A stretch of 64,000 bases of DNA, from the NCBI RefSeq assembly GCF_000969885.1, contig NZ_CP009501.1:2494908-2558907 (forward strand), written 5' to 3'. Shown here one piece after another: positions 36,942 through 48,038 of the stretch. Source of the stretch: Methanosarcina thermophila TM-1 (GTDB lineage Archaea; Halobacteriota; Methanosarcinia; Methanosarcinales; Methanosarcinaceae). Every line of letters starts with the position of its first letter. Position 1 is the stretch's first letter. Both the position numbers and the translations under genes were made by a program. The notes under the pieces are model-generated. The model ran no database searches and was not told where the DNA came from. It saw only the letters and a list, made by a program, of their open reading frames with translations.

Positions 36942-36970
36942 CTGCCTGCTTTGCAGGCAGCCTTTTATTC
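36942..36970 (+). terminator. Hairpin terminator of the PepSY lipoprotein gene
   Basis: Perfect eight-base stem ctgcctgc/gcaggcag with a three-base loop, followed by 'ccttttattcc'. Confidence 0.75.
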
Positions 36971-37539
36971 CTTGATATTTAACTAGTCATATACTGAATG
37001 AATTTTTCTTCAACATTTTTGAGCAGTACCGTATTTTTTCCTGGATTTCATAGCTGTTAACCTGTGCCTTAACATTTTTCTCGGAATAGCTTACATTTAT
37101 ATTGTTTTCATCTAGCTTGTTCTATCAATTTTAATCCTTCTTCCCATATCCTACCCATTTCGAAATATTTATATATTTTTACGTGCTCTTATATGTTGGT
37201 AAATCAAGTTTGCTTGATTTGTTTTGTATAGTGCCATATTAAATCTCCGTAAATCTGCAGACTCCGGGATAATTTGCCTTTGAACCTCCATTAATTTTCC
37301 TTCTTTTTTATTTTTTATCTGGCTTTTCTTTACTGCTATTTCGTTTTTGCCAAACATACAAAGTAAGAGTAAACTTCGCTTCCCTGCCTCCGAGCCCAAG
37401 GTTTATTAATTGATATGATAATTATGAAGTGAATTCAAGCTTCTAATCAAAACTTTGCTGAAAAGGTTTGCGTATGCCGCTGCACTGGTTTATCACTAAC
37501 CATTGCGCCATTTGACCACGCCGTCAAGCCGTTTTCGAT
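36971..37539. other. 570-bp region upstream of the lysS hairpin cluster
   Basis: AT-rich, with frequent stops. A 40-codon minus-strand frame from an ATG at about 37291 (within the larger frame 37169-37399) has a weak AAGGA upstream, but I do not accept it as a gene. No tRNA or other RNA is recognised. Confidence 0.4.
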
Positions 37540-37614
37540 AAAACCTTTTCTCAAAAGGTTTTTGATCAAACTTTTTTCTAAAAAGTTTGTGATCAAGTTT
37601 TTTTAAAAAAACTT
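37540..37614. repeat. Three consecutive perfect hairpins upstream of lysS
   Basis: aaaacctttt/aaaaggtttt (37540-37562), aaacttttt/aaaaagttt (37568-37588) and aagttttttt/aaaaaaactt (37595-37614) follow one another with short spacers containing 'gatcaa'. They end 24 bases before the LysRS ATG. The block from about 37440 looks like a repetitive intergenic element, and the same kind of hairpin could act as a terminator for incoming transcription. Confidence 0.75.
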
Positions 37615-37638
37615 GCGTTTGTAATTTTGGTGAGAAAC

Positions 37639-39252
37639 ATGGCTGATACAATTCACTGGGCAGACGTTATAGCCGAAGACGTATTAAAAAAGGGTGACAA
37701 ACACCTTGTTGCTACAGGCATCACTCCATCAGGGCACATTCACATAGGCAACATGAGAGAAGTCGTGACTGCCGATGCAGTTTATAGATCGCTTGTTGAT
37801 AAAGGTGCAGATGCTAATTTCATTTATATTGCAGATAATTACGATCCCCTGCGCAAAGTTTATCCGTTCCTCCCCGAGAGTTATGCTGAATACGTGGGAA
37901 AACCAATATCTGAAATTCCCTGCCCCTGCGGGAACTGTGCAAATTATGCCGAGCATTTTTTGAAACCTTTCCTGGAAGCCCTCAGGCGCCTGGGAATCAA
38001 TCCGCAGGTTTACAGGGCAGATGAAATGTACAGGGCGGGCAAATACACCGAAGCAATAAAAACTTCCCTGGTTAAAAGGGATGCTATTGCAAAAATCCTT
38101 GAGGAGGTCTCAGGGAAGACCGTAGCACCGGATTGGAATCCTTTCAACCCAAGATGCAACCAGTGTGGAAGGATTACAACAACAAAGGTTACGGATTTTG
38201 ACCTTGAGGCTGAAACCGTGGATTATGTCTGTGCATGTGGGCATTCAGGTACTGTGCCAATGGCAGGAGGAGGAAAACTCACCTGGCGCGTAGACTGGCC
38301 TGCTCGCTGGGCGGTTTTAGGGGTAACAGTCGAACCTTTTGGGAAAGATCACGCTTCAAAGGGTGGTTCTTACGATACTGGAAAGAGGATAGTAAAAGAG
38401 ATTTTCGGGCACGAACCTCCTTATCCTATTGTCTATGAGTGGATAATGCTTGGAAAGCAGGGGGCAATGTCCTCTTCTACTGGAGTTGTCGTCTCGATTT
38501 CGGATATGCTTGAAGTTGTGCCTCCTGAGGTTCTTCGCTATTTGATTATACGCACAAAACCTGAGAAACACATCCAGTTCGATCCTGGACAACCGCTCCT
38601 AACCCTTGTTGACGAATACGAAAGGCTCAGAGCACAGTTCAGGGAAAATAATCCTTCGCTTGGGGCTTTTCAAAGTCGAGTTTATGAGCTTTCCAGGGCA
38701 ACAGGCATCTGCCAGTCTGAAATTCCTTTCAAGCAGATGGTGACAATCTATCAGGTAGCAAGAGGGGACTTTGATCAGATATTGAAAATTGTAAAACGTT
38801 CAGGCTTTTCAATTGAAGATAAAGAGTGTATAAAGGAACTTACAAAAAATGTATCTAAATGGCTTAAGCTCTATGCTCCACCTTTTGCCAAGTTTAATGT
38901 GAAAGAAAAGGTGCCTGTGCAGGCTGCAACCCTATCCGAACTCCAGAAAGCTTTCCTTTCAGCCTTTGCAGATCTTATAGAAACCAGAGGGGAAATTAGC
39001 GGTGAAGAATATCATATGCTGATCTATTCCGCAAAAGATGAGGGTTCAGAACTGAACAGGCTGATTGCAGAAAAGTTAAATAATCCTGCCCCGCAGGTGG
39101 ACCCCAGGGAGCTTTTCAAAGCAATTTATATCTCAATACTTGGGCAAAACTCAGGTCCAAAAGCCGGGTGGTTCCTGTCTTCCTTTGAGAAGGAATTCCT
39201 GGTAGAGAGATTCAAAGAAGCCTCAACCTACAGCCCTGAAAAACAGGAATAA
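37639..39252 (+). CDS. lysS: Class I lysyl-tRNA synthetase
   Basis: 537 residues from ATG 37639, preceded by GGTGAG; an in-frame TTG 12 bases earlier is less likely. The class I signatures are present: HIGN (HIGH box) near residue 36 in 'PSGHIHIGN', and 'GAMSSSTG' (KMSKS equivalent) near residue 277. Zinc ligands are seen in '[12 protein letters not shown]' and 'CNQCGRITT ... CACGHSG'. It charges tRNA-Lys; archaeal LysRS is class I, unlike the class II enzyme of most bacteria. In M. barkeri the class I and II enzymes together have been reported to charge tRNA-Pyl with lysine in vitro. Confidence 0.95.
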   Translation: MADTIHWADVIAEDVLKKGDKHLVATGITPSGHIHIGNMREVVTADAVYRSLVDKGADANFIYIADNYDPLRKVYPFLPESYAEYVGKPISEIPCPCGNCANYAEHFLKPFLEALRRLGINPQVYRADEMYRAGKYTEAIKTSLVKRDAIAKILEEVSGKTVAPDWNPFNPRCNQCGRITTTKVTDFDLEAETVDYVCACGHSGTVPMAGGGKLTWRVDWPARWAVLGVTVEPFGKDHASKGGSYDTGKRIVKEIFGHEPPYPIVYEWIMLGKQGAMSSSTGVVVSISDMLEVVPPEVLRYLIIRTKPEKHIQFDPGQPLLTLVDEYERLRAQFRENNPSLGAFQSRVYELSRATGICQSEIPFKQMVTIYQVARGDFDQILKIVKRSGFSIEDKECIKELTKNVSKWLKLYAPPFAKFNVKEKVPVQAATLSELQKAFLSAFADLIETRGEISGEEYHMLIYSAKDEGSELNRLIAEKLNNPAPQVDPRELFKAIYISILGQNSGPKAGWFLSSFEKEFLVERFKEASTYSPEKQE

Positions 39253-39254
39253 AT

Positions 39255-39935
39255 ATGCATAAATCGGATGCTTACAGCCTCTCAAGTTCTCAGGTAGCAC
39301 CTGCAAAAAATCACTTTTTTGCCTGGGACAGGGAATATGCCCACCTGAAATGGGGCGGGCCTGCACCTGTCCGGAATATACAGGCTTATCTTCTGCCCGG
39401 GTATAGGGTGCTTGATGCCGGATCAGGAGGTGGCAGATACCTTGGTGAACTTGCAAGGCATTACGACGCAATTGGAATTGATATTTCTTTAACTGCACTT
39501 AAAGCTTCCAGAGCTCAGCTTGCAAGGAGCGGCAGGTTTGCAGAACATCTCGGGGCAGATGTGTCAAAACTTCCTCTCAAAGCCCACGCTTTTGACGGGA
39601 TTCTCTGTTATGGAGTGCTCCAGCATCTTTTCAAACAAGAAAGAGAATCTGCAGTCAGGGAGTTTCATTACATACTCAGGAAAGGTGGGTTTGTTTTTTT
39701 TGAAGCCTTCGGCTGTGAGGATATGCGCTGCGGGGGGGAACCTTCAAACCCTTATGAGGAAAGGACTTTTTCCCGACAAAGCGGTATAATTTATCATTAT
39801 TTTACCAAAGAGGAAGTAAGGGCACTTTTCGGGAGATTTGAAGTCATCGAGCTGGAGGAGATAACAAAAGAAAAAACATTCAGAGGAGAAACTTATAGAA
39901 GGCATCTGGTGAGAGGAATCTTTCGGAAGCCCTGA
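39255..39935 (+). CDS. Class I SAM-dependent methyltransferase
   Basis: 226 residues. Motif I 'VLDAGSGGGRYLGEL' (about residue 51) and 'AIGIDIS' are the SAM-binding signatures. 'LPLKAHAFDGILCYGVLQHL' is the motif IV region, and 'LRKGGFVFFEAFGC' follows. It begins two bases after lysS, so the two are cotranscribed. The substrate is unknown; a role in tRNA or synthetase biology is only suggested by position. Confidence 0.82.
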   Translation: MHKSDAYSLSSSQVAPAKNHFFAWDREYAHLKWGGPAPVRNIQAYLLPGYRVLDAGSGGGRYLGELARHYDAIGIDISLTALKASRAQLARSGRFAEHLGADVSKLPLKAHAFDGILCYGVLQHLFKQERESAVREFHYILRKGGFVFFEAFGCEDMRCGGEPSNPYEERTFSRQSGIIYHYFTKEEVRALFGRFEVIELEEITKEKTFRGETYRRHLVRGIFRKP

Positions 39936-40051
39936 GATTATTTCATACAGGAAATCCTGAGTTTTTCCTTTCCTGAAGCTTTCAAGAATTTCTCTAGATT
40001 TGTATCCCCCAATAGCTTTCAGTCACCTCTGCTATTTTTGCCGTTTACCTG

Positions 40052-40309
40052 TCATATGAAAGCTATTCCCAAATAGTTTAACACAATTATGGCAAGCGCT
40101 CCGAAAATGCCACCTATTGCACAGATAATAACTTCCACCAAAGTAATTGTAATGTTAAGTCCAAGTAAAACTTTTGCTGCGAGCAGGACTAAGACCCCGA
40201 GTACTGCATTTATTGCAAGGCTAGTTGCGGTCTTCAGGACTTTATACAGGAGAAAGGCCACTACAATTGCCAGAGCCAGTACTAAAATTTCTATAACTTC
40301 AACCACCAT
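40052..40309 (-). CDS. BofA-family-like small membrane protein
   Basis: 85 residues. 'INAVLGVLVLLAAKVLLGLNITIT' and the surrounding pair of hydrophobic segments resemble the BofA/SigmaK-processing inhibitor family. In Bacillus BofA controls an intramembrane protease; archaeal homologues exist but their role is unknown. Monocistronic. Confidence 0.75.
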   Translation of the reverse strand: MVVEVIEILVLALAIVVAFLLYKVLKTATSLAINAVLGVLVLLAAKVLLGLNITITLVEVIICAIGGIFGALAIIVLNYLGIAFI

Positions 40310-40464
40310 AAGTCATAGATAGGGTCTCAACTTATTTATAATTATCATTGAGTGTTATAATTCCTTATAATACCTGTGCAGAGAGTAAAAGCTCACATTT
40401 CAGGTTTAAGCAGCATATTTAATGGTTTTTCGTTTAGAACAGAGGTTAATATAGATTTTTCTCC

Positions 40465-40923
40465 TCAGAAATTCTTTATAAATTCAGTAATAAGATTTTT
40501 GAGTGAGATTTTATCTGAATAAGCCCTTGCCTCAAGCAAAGGATCTGGATTTCCGAGCACCATTGCCGAAACTGCTGCGTCCGGATTATAGAGACAGAGC
40601 ACAGGAATTTTACGGACAAGCGCCCTGCAGATTTCGTAACCCACCCCGGTAGAAGGTACAGTAACCTCTGCAATCAGAGCATCACTTCTTGCAAGCAAAT
40701 CCATATCTCTGGCATAAATCTCTTCTTCTGTCATCCTCATCTCCACTTTTTCCAGCTCAGGGTCGGCAACGTGCCAGGTGAGCACTTCAGCCCCTGCTTC
40801 CTCAAGGGTATCAAATATAAACCTGTATGTCTCAAGCAGCTGCCTTCCTCCGCGGATAGAGCCAGAAAGAAAAATTTTCGGGCTTTGTTTTTCGGAAATT
40901 ATTATCTTATCCAGATCTTCCAT
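40465..40923 (-). CDS. Nucleoside 2-deoxyribosyltransferase-like protein
   Basis: 152 residues from an ATG at 40923, preceded by GGTGA; the frame is open further upstream but overlaps the U32 gene. '[21 protein letters not shown]', '[27 protein letters not shown]' and 'VLCLYNP' match the nucleoside deoxyribosyltransferase/DNPH1 superfamily; the Glu in '[13 protein letters not shown]' is the expected nucleophile region. It could hydrolyse 5'-monophosphate deoxynucleosides. It starts 43 bp after the U32 gene and is probably cotranscribed. Confidence 0.75.
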   Translation of the reverse strand: MEDLDKIIISEKQSPKIFLSGSIRGGRQLLETYRFIFDTLEEAGAEVLTWHVADPELEKVEMRMTEEEIYARDMDLLARSDALIAEVTVPSTGVGYEICRALVRKIPVLCLYNPDAAVSAMVLGNPDPLLEARAYSDKISLKNLITEFIKNF

Positions 40924-40966
40924 GTTCTTTTCACCTTTTAACTCGTTTTTCCGGCAATTCCAGCTT

Positions 40967-43507
40967 TTACTGCACACCTCTAAAATAGTGTCCTGTAGTA
41001 AAGCCCTGTCCAAGCTTTTCGCAGTTTTCCTTTCCATGCTTCCCGGTATCAATATATGCATCAATTTCATTTCTGTAAGCGCGAGTTACTCTTCTTATTT
41101 CGTCAGGATTCTCCATTCCCAGAGTTTCGATCCTGAGACTTGAAACTCTGCTTTCAAGGATTTCAGGAATATATTCGAGCATGCAGAGTGATCTTGAGTT
41201 AAGGAGGTGCATTCTGCATTCATAGTCCATAAGCAGAGGAAACTCGTAATTTTTCTCGTCTATTAGTGCAAATTTTCCCGACCTGCATGGAGCACTGCAC
41301 AAACCTTTGTCGCCCCCTAGAAGCCCGCCTGTAAGGCAGTGCTCCGATTCCATGAGTTCAAGACGGCCGTGAACAATACACTCTGCAGGTCCATAAGAAA
41401 CAACATTTTTTAACTCTTCAAGGGTGAGTTCGGGTGAAATTACAGCCATTTTGGCTCCTTCCTGCAGTATAAGGGCAAGAGTGTGACTGTTAAAGATATT
41501 AAGTGGACTATCTGCAATAAAAGGGATTTTTTCAGCTTTTGCAAGGTTCAGAGTGCCAAGATTTGAAACAACAACTCCATCAGCCCCCAGTTCTCTTACG
41601 CGGGAGAGGGTTCTTTCGACAGATCTCATTTCGGAGTCTTTCACAATTTTTGGGGTAATGAGATAAATTTTCTTGCCTGCATTTTGCGCCTCTGAAACCG
41701 CATTTTCAAAAACAGCGTCAAGTTCCTGTGCAGAGCTTTCTTCTCTCCCTGCAGTTTCTGGCTTTCTGAAGAGCCCTTCTCCGAAATATACCTGATCAGC
41801 TCCCCCCGCAAGCGCCGCTTTAAGTCCTTCAAAGGAATATACGGAAACCGAGAGCATAGGAAGCGTTGGAGTATTTTCTTTCACAGGTTTTCCCGTATCC
41901 AGGTCTGCTTTTTCCTCAGATTCAAAGAATTGCAGAGTATCGATAGGTTTTCGTTTCCATCTGGAGATCCGCAGGTTTTCAAGTTGCTCTATTGCCTTTG
42001 TCCTCAGTTCGTTTAACTGCCCGATTGGAATAAAAACGTCCCCTTCCACAGAGACATGAAGTTCAGAAACCTCAAAAGGCGTGTTTCCGAGTTTTGAGAG
42101 CTGCTTTTCTATCCGATCCTTTGAAGTAGGCTGCTTTTCAGCCTTCTCAACCATATACTCAGATTCAATTGTTACTGTGTTTGAATCTCTGTCTTTTACC
42201 TCAAATCTCACAGGCTTTCCAGGTGCAATGTCAGCCTTGATGAATACAGGGATTTTAGGTCTAAGGTTCCCGGATTCACTTTCTTTTTTGAGGGAGTCCA
42301 TAAGCTTTTTTTCATGTGTCCTGTATACTGTGCTTCCTGCCGGAACCCTTGAATCGAAGGGAATCTCTACTATATCTCCAGTTCCTGCACTGTATACCAG
42401 GTTCTTTCCAGAGTACATCGAAAATATGATTTTTCCTTTATCTTCGGGCTTTGTTTCAGCGTTTTCAACCATTATTCCGTCTCCCAGACGAAGAGGCCGC
42501 GAGAGTTTTACACGAATACGGTTTGTACGCCTGTTATATCCTGTAACCGTACCTGCAGGAACTCCACGGTTGTGCGGATTTTCCCGGCTCATGAGCTCCC
42601 AGCGTGGACTTTCAAAAAAGTAACCTTGAGTAAAACCTCTGTTAAAAAGCTGGGTGAGTGTTTCCTGTTCTTCTTCGGAAACAAAATACTTTGCAGGATT
42701 TTCAATGTACCTGTCAATCAGGCGGCGGTAAATCCTGACAACGCCTGCTACATATTCCGGTCTTTTCATGCGCCCTTCAATTTTGAAGGACTCGATCCCG
42801 GCTTCTATAAGGGCTCCCAGGCCTGAGGTCGTGTTAAGGTCTTTCGGGCTCAGGAGATAGCTGCCTGTTGTTTTGATCGGTTTTCCTTCACAGTAAAGCC
42901 TGTACTTTTTGCGGCAGGGTTGGGCACAGAATCCTCGATTTCCGCTCCTTCCCCCAATAAGGCTGCTAAGAAGACACTGGCCGGAATAGGAAATGCAGAG
43001 AGCTCCATGTATGAAAACTTCAATTTCAGCCCCGGTTTTCTCTTTTATCCGTTTTATCTCTTCAAGTGAAGACTCTCGTGAGAGTACAGTCCTTTCTATA
43101 CCCAGTTTTTTCACAAACTCGATCCCTTCGCTGTTGTGAAGGGTCATTTGTGTGCTCGCATGCAGCGGAAGGTCAGGGAGATATTTTCTTGCAAGTGAGA
43201 TTAGTCCGAGATCCTGGACTATGACCGCGTCTGTTCCTATTTCTCTCAAGTAAGAAAGCAGTTTAAGGGCATCTTCCACCTCTCCTTCCTTAAGCAGCGT
43301 GTTTACGGTTACGTAGACTTTCACGCCTCTGAGATGAGCATAGTCAATAGCCTCTTCAAGTTCTTTCTCTGAGAAATTCGAGGCATACCCCCGGGCACTG
43401 AAAGCCCTGGCTCCAATGTACACAGCATCCGCCCCGTTTTCTACGGCTGCAACAAAAGCTTCCATGCCACCTGCCGGGGCAAGCAGTTCCGGTTTTTTAG
43501 GCTTCAT
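40967..43507 (-). CDS. U32 family peptidase/RlhA-like protein, tandem domain
   Basis: 846 residues. The N-terminal U32 domain (about 1-300) starts '[20 protein letters not shown]'. It contains the PROSITE U32 pattern in '[19 protein letters not shown]' and the Cys-rich '[11 protein letters not shown]', which bind an Fe-S cluster in studied RNA-modifying members. A DUF3656-like beta region lies in the middle. The C-terminal part is a second, degenerate U32 domain ('[16 protein letters not shown]' and '[10 protein letters not shown]'). The family includes collagenase-like peptidases and RNA or prephenate hydroxylases, so function is open. Minus strand, ahead of the deoxyribosyltransferase-like gene. 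Confidence 0.85.
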   Translation of the reverse strand: MKPKKPELLAPAGGMEAFVAAVENGADAVYIGARAFSARGYASNFSEKELEEAIDYAHLRGVKVYVTVNTLLKEGEVEDALKLLSYLREIGTDAVIVQDLGLISLARKYLPDLPLHASTQMTLHNSEGIEFVKKLGIERTVLSRESSLEEIKRIKEKTGAEIEVFIHGALCISYSGQCLLSSLIGGRSGNRGFCAQPCRKKYRLYCEGKPIKTTGSYLLSPKDLNTTSGLGALIEAGIESFKIEGRMKRPEYVAGVVRIYRRLIDRYIENPAKYFVSEEEQETLTQLFNRGFTQGYFFESPRWELMSRENPHNRGVPAGTVTGYNRRTNRIRVKLSRPLRLGDGIMVENAETKPEDKGKIIFSMYSGKNLVYSAGTGDIVEIPFDSRVPAGSTVYRTHEKKLMDSLKKESESGNLRPKIPVFIKADIAPGKPVRFEVKDRDSNTVTIESEYMVEKAEKQPTSKDRIEKQLSKLGNTPFEVSELHVSVEGDVFIPIGQLNELRTKAIEQLENLRISRWKRKPIDTLQFFESEEKADLDTGKPVKENTPTLPMLSVSVYSFEGLKAALAGGADQVYFGEGLFRKPETAGREESSAQELDAVFENAVSEAQNAGKKIYLITPKIVKDSEMRSVERTLSRVRELGADGVVVSNLGTLNLAKAEKIPFIADSPLNIFNSHTLALILQEGAKMAVISPELTLEELKNVVSYGPAECIVHGRLELMESEHCLTGGLLGGDKGLCSAPCRSGKFALIDEKNYEFPLLMDYECRMHLLNSRSLCMLEYIPEILESRVSSLRIETLGMENPDEIRRVTRAYRNEIDAYIDTGKHGKENCEKLGQGFTTGHYFRGVQ

Positions 43508-43936
43508 CAGATGGGATTACAGAGCCTGCCCTTAATTAAGCTTTGGCATTCCTTTCCGGGAAACCTGGAACTGAATTATAAGAAAAAACTACGGCATTCG
43601 AAAGACGGCGCAAAAAATCTTGCACTTATGACAAAAACAGTTATCGAAGGAAAAACAAAAAATGAACCGGCTAATCCGATCCGTTTTCCTACAGACTTCA
43701 AAAACTATTTGAAAAATCAAAAGCTATTTGAAAAATATTATAAAATCCGTTTTATTGACAAACAATTACAGATTACCTGGTGTAATAGACAGGCATTATT
43801 AATTAAATTAGCAGAGCTTTTTACTCGCTCTGCTATAAGTATTAAATTGCAACCAGGGTTGTAGCGTAGCCAAAATAACAAAGAAGCTATGGATTAAACA
43901 TTATCGGACAAAGTCCAGTGAGCATTTCTTTCGAGT
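43508..43936. other. Intergenic region with a hairpin, no gene
   Basis: 429 bp. A hairpin agcagagc/gctctgct (43810-43834) could terminate the minus-strand gene that ends at 43937. Two imperfect copies of 'ctatttgaaaaat' lie near 43705-43735. The open plus-strand frame through here has no family resemblance and a skewed composition. Confidence 0.5.
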
Positions 43937-44338
43937 TTATGCCTTTGGTCCTATTATCCAGCTCACTATTCTTCCAGTTTTCTCGTCCTTTGTGGCTTCG
44001 CAGAGCATCTTCCCATCGGGCACGTGGCATTCACAGGAGTAACCTAGCTGGTTTGTTCTCCCCATGTACCTGAAGTGTATCTTGCAATAACCTTCCGCAC
44101 ATTCTAGTCCGTACTTTACCCATCCCTCAATATCTGCTCCACCTTCACAGCTTCCTTCACATGCAACAAGCTCAAAGCTTTTCTCCTCATAAGATCCGAT
44201 TCTAGCAGGAGCCCGCTGACCTTTCTTGAACATCCCTTTCTCAATTTTCTGCGCCTGCAGCACAAGGTCCTCGCCAGTGTTGTTAAGTACCTTAATCTGC
44301 ACACCTTCAAGAGGTTCCATGGTATCGGCTTCTGACAT
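43937..44338 (-). CDS. Hypothetical beta-rich, cysteine-containing protein (aegerolysin-like pattern, weak)
   Basis: 133 residues from ATG 44338, seven bases after GGGGGA; a longer frame to 44380 is less likely. It has six Cys ('VACEGSCEGG', 'LECAEGYCKIHF', 'YSCECHVP', plus 'MLCEA'). Alternating hydrophobic strands ('VQIKVLNNTGEDLVLQAQ', 'GADIEGWVKYG') suggest a beta-sandwich. The 'NNTGxxL ... EGWVxY' spacing recalls aegerolysin-type proteins, but I cannot confirm this. No signal peptide is seen. It stands alone. Confidence 0.6.
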   Translation of the reverse strand: MSEADTMEPLEGVQIKVLNNTGEDLVLQAQKIEKGMFKKGQRAPARIGSYEEKSFELVACEGSCEGGADIEGWVKYGLECAEGYCKIHFRYMGRTNQLGYSCECHVPDGKMLCEATKDEKTGRIVSWIIGPKA

Positions 44339-44545
44339 TTGTATTCCCCCGATAAATGAGAATCCAGATAAGAATTCCATATAAGATATTGACTTTAATA
44401 AATAAAAAAGTATCTCAAAATATATGAAAGTAAATATGTAAAAAATCTCACAGATGATGATTCCACAGATGATGATTCCCGCATGGTATAAGTTCCAAAA
44501 AAGAAGCCTGGTATTCAGATTTCTCGAATAAAATATTTACCGCTT

Positions 44546-44833
44546 TCAATCCGTACAAATGCAAGGTTTCTGTTTGCAGGTAGGGCATATACCAGGGTAC
44601 TTTTTAAGGAAAGCTTCTTCGAGGTCCACGCCGTAGAGATTGGCAAGCGCTCCTATCCAGGCGAAGCAGTCTGCAAGTTCTTCCTCTATTTTTTCTGGCT
44701 CTTCTCTGCGGATGGCTTCGGCAAGTTCTCCAACTTCCTCAACAAGCCAGAGCATTGTAGCCTTACCTCCCCTTCTCCTGTCGTTATGTGCATAGAGCTC
44801 GTACATTATTTTCTGGAATTCTGAGATTTCCAT
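44546..44833 (-). CDS. MazG-like nucleotide pyrophosphohydrolase
   Basis: 95 residues. The metal-binding EExxE...ExxD helices are seen in 'WLVEEVGELAEAIR' and 'EEELADCFAWIGAL', the MazG signature. The C-terminus adds 'CPTCKQKPCIC', a likely metal site not found in all members. It hydrolyses NTPs to NMP plus pyrophosphate; the target nucleotide is unknown. Position 100 bp before hisF suggests a loose association with histidine synthesis, where HisE has the same fold, but this gene is not HisE. Confidence 0.85.
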   Translation of the reverse strand: MEISEFQKIMYELYAHNDRRRGGKATMLWLVEEVGELAEAIRREEPEKIEEELADCFAWIGALANLYGVDLEEAFLKKYPGICPTCKQKPCICTD

Positions 44834-44932
44834 TGTTCTTCCCTATTCCCTTATTTTATTCCGGAAAAATTTTAGCCGCCCCGATTTTAGCTGCCTGCCT
44901 TATTTTTTGCCTTTACAACCTTGCCCTGAATT

Positions 44933-45754
44933 TTAAAGTCTGACAAGGATTCCCCGTTCCTTAAGATATTCTTTAACTTCCCTAATTGAGTATTCCCTGA
45001 AGTGGAAAATGCTTGCTGCAAGGGCGGCATCGGCTTTTCCGATTGAGAATCCCTCATAGATGTGCTGAGGGTTTCCGACTCCTCCTGAAGCTATAATAGG
45101 GATATCCAGCTCTTCTGAGAGTTTTCTTGTAATTGGCAGGTCATAACCGGCACATGTTCCGTCCCTGTCCATACTTGTAAGCAAGATTTCCCCTGAACCC
45201 AGTTCTTCTGCCTTTCTTGCCCACTCCACGGCATCGATTCCTGTAGCTTCCCTGCCTCCGTAGATTACTACTTCATACCAGGCAGGGGTTCCGTCCTCAA
45301 GTTCCAGGATAGTTTTATCCGGATTATTTTCTACATCGAGATTTCTCCTGCAATCAATCGCAGTAACAATGCACTGGGCTCCAAATATATCCGAAGCCTC
45401 TTTGATGAAATCAGGATTTTTGACCGCAGCGGTGTTAATTGATACTTTATCTGCTCCAGCTCTGAGAATTTGACGAATTGCGTCTATGGAGTTTATTCCC
45501 CCTCCAATTGTAAGAGGAATAAAAACTTCATCTGCAGTTCTTTCAATCACATCGATCATGGTTTCTCTGCCGTGAGCAGAAGCTGTAATATCCAGAAAAA
45601 CAAGTTCATCTGCGCCCTCTTCATTGTAGCGCTTGGCGAGTTCTACAGGGTCTCCTGCTTCTTTCAGATTTACGAATTCAATGCCCTTAACAACGCAGCC
45701 GCCTGCTCTGTCAAGAGTCACATCAAGGCATGGTATTATTCTTTTGGTGAGCAT
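44933..45754 (-). CDS. hisF: Imidazole glycerol phosphate synthase cyclase subunit HisF
   Basis: 273 residues, a TIM barrel. The catalytic acid is in '[11 protein letters not shown]' (about Asp 11) and the second in 'IVTAIDCRR' (about Asp 131). Phosphate loops 'IGGGINS' and '[11 protein letters not shown]' are intact. It makes imidazole glycerol phosphate and AICAR from PRFAR with ammonia from HisH. hisH and other his genes are not in the window. Confidence 0.95.
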   Translation of the reverse strand: MLTKRIIPCLDVTLDRAGGCVVKGIEFVNLKEAGDPVELAKRYNEEGADELVFLDITASAHGRETMIDVIERTADEVFIPLTIGGGINSIDAIRQILRAGADKVSINTAAVKNPDFIKEASDIFGAQCIVTAIDCRRNLDVENNPDKTILELEDGTPAWYEVVIYGGREATGIDAVEWARKAEELGSGEILLTSMDRDGTCAGYDLPITRKLSEELDIPIIASGGVGNPQHIYEGFSIGKADAALAASIFHFREYSIREVKEYLKERGILVRL

Positions 45755-45983
45755 CTATGGTATAATAAATTTAACTGTTATTAAAAGCTTGTTAAAATTA
45801 AGCTTAAGAGCCGCAGATAGTATTCTCTAAAAGGCATTTAGATCATTATATATATTGTAAAAAGGAACATCCTGCAGGTTACTAACAACGAAAATAGCTT
45901 CTCAAAAATCGAGAACATAAAAACCAGGTTGAGGTAAACTTAAGTTCTCAGGCTCAAAAAGAACTCTGAGCACCTCAATCAAC

Positions 45984-46454
45984 CTAACCGAAAATGTTTA
46001 TCACGCGGGCGCCTTCAAACCTTGACATCTCGAATTCGGAGCCCTCAAGAACCTTTTTCCTAACCCATATCGGTGCCCCAACACGCAGAGCAAGGGCAAT
46101 ACAATCGCTTGGTCTAGCGTCAAATTGCATAACATTATTATCCTTCTTTAGTAAGAGTCGGGCGTAATAGATTTTATCTATCTTTTCATCAATCAATACA
46201 CCCTCGATTTTTACTTCAAGCCGCTCGAAAATGTTAATCATAAGGTCATGCGCCATAGGTCTGGGCAAAGAAATATTTTTAATCACATTTCCGATTGAAA
46301 GAGCCTCTAGATGCCCTATATATATAGGGAGCATTTTCCCCTGTGCACCTTCAAGAAGCACCACAGGAGTAGGGTCCGTAAAAATGTCGACTATATAGAC
46401 ATCCTTGACTCTAATTTCCTCAAAGTCCTCATAGATGTCAATGCCCATGCTCAT
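45984..46454 (-). CDS. Bifunctional nuclease family (DUF151) protein
   Basis: 156 residues. The family core is clear: 'PVVLLEGAQGKMLPIYIGHLEALSIG', then 'ARPSDCIALALRVGAPIWV'. The domain occurs in bacteria, archaea and plants and has been linked to nuclease activity, but its role in archaea is unclear. Single gene; 93 bp separate its start (46454) from the end of the adjacent pcm gene. Confidence 0.85.
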   Translation of the reverse strand: MSMGIDIYEDFEEIRVKDVYIVDIFTDPTPVVLLEGAQGKMLPIYIGHLEALSIGNVIKNISLPRPMAHDLMINIFERLEVKIEGVLIDEKIDKIYYARLLLKKDNNVMQFDARPSDCIALALRVGAPIWVRKKVLEGSEFEMSRFEGARVINIFG

Positions 46455-46550
46455 TAGATGATTTTACACTTATTAATACCTTATTTAATTTTTAAAGTTT
46501 ATTAAAAGGATGCTTGAACTTTGATTTGGCTTTTTTCCTTACCAGAACCT

Positions 46551-47232
<682 letters not shown>

Positions 47233-47258
<26 letters not shown>

Positions 47259-47868
47259 GCTGACCCGAACCTTCCCCTATCTTTCTCGCAAAAATTCTTT
47301 TTACATATTTTGCAAGCACAACATCGCCTTTCCTTGATCGGAAGCCCCCATCCCTTATTTTAATCTTCGTTATGAGAAGGCGTTTATTTCCCGCTTTTTC
47401 TTCGGCTCCTACTACAAATTCATAATCTCCAGGCACACGTTTTTCAATTACTTCGGTTATTCCAGTCCCTGATTGAGCAGAAAACTTTACAGTTACCTCA
47501 TCAATGGCTCTGCCCCAGATTGTTTCAGTATCTTCTGCTCTGGCAAGCTGTACCCGCTTTCCTCCTGCATCAAGGGCGGTAATCAGGATAGGTACTACCA
47601 CCCCTGTCTCTTCGTCATCCACAACCAGCTCGTCGCCTACCTGAAGAATCGTCTCGGAATCCAGTTCAGTTTTATAAGTGTTTGAGACATCCATCTTGCT
47701 AACTACCACTTTCAGAGTAACGGATTTAGGGGTTTTGATTTCAGCTACATGCACATGCCCGCACTCCAGACAGCGGACAAGCGGACTCGGTCCCTCTTTA
47801 AGAACCTCGTGCCTCACCTCTTCTTCAGGAGAACATGAGGGGCACTCAACTTCAATTTCTTTTGTCAT
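47233..47868 (-). CDS. HVO_0476-family zinc-finger protein
   Basis: 211 residues. The N-terminus has two CxxC pairs ('[11 protein letters not shown]' and '[10 protein letters not shown]'), a zinc ribbon. A beta-rich body follows ('[22 protein letters not shown]') that fits an archaeal family with an N-terminal zinc finger. The C-terminal '[25 protein letters not shown]' is basic and may touch RNA. Its 3' end overlaps the start of pcm, so translation is coupled. Function unknown. Confidence 0.8.
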
Positions 47869-48038
47869 AGTATAATCAATAGATGGATTCAGGATACTAA
47901 ATACTTAACTTCTCCGGTGATGTTTTTATTGAAGAGGCATGAGATAGAACGATGCTATCAAAAGTTTTATTATAACAGAATGCATAGTCTATCATCTCAT
48001 TATTGAGATGCATCTCAAAATTAAGACGGGTGGCTACA

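Noticed and set aside
37169-37399. 76-residue minus-strand frame, or its 40-residue part, upstream of lysS
   Set aside because: The ribosome binding site is weak, the composition is unremarkable and no family is recognised.
43511-43864. 117-residue plus-strand frame between the U32 gene and the Cys-rich protein
   Set aside because: It overlaps a hairpin and repeats, has no ribosome binding site and resembles no known protein.
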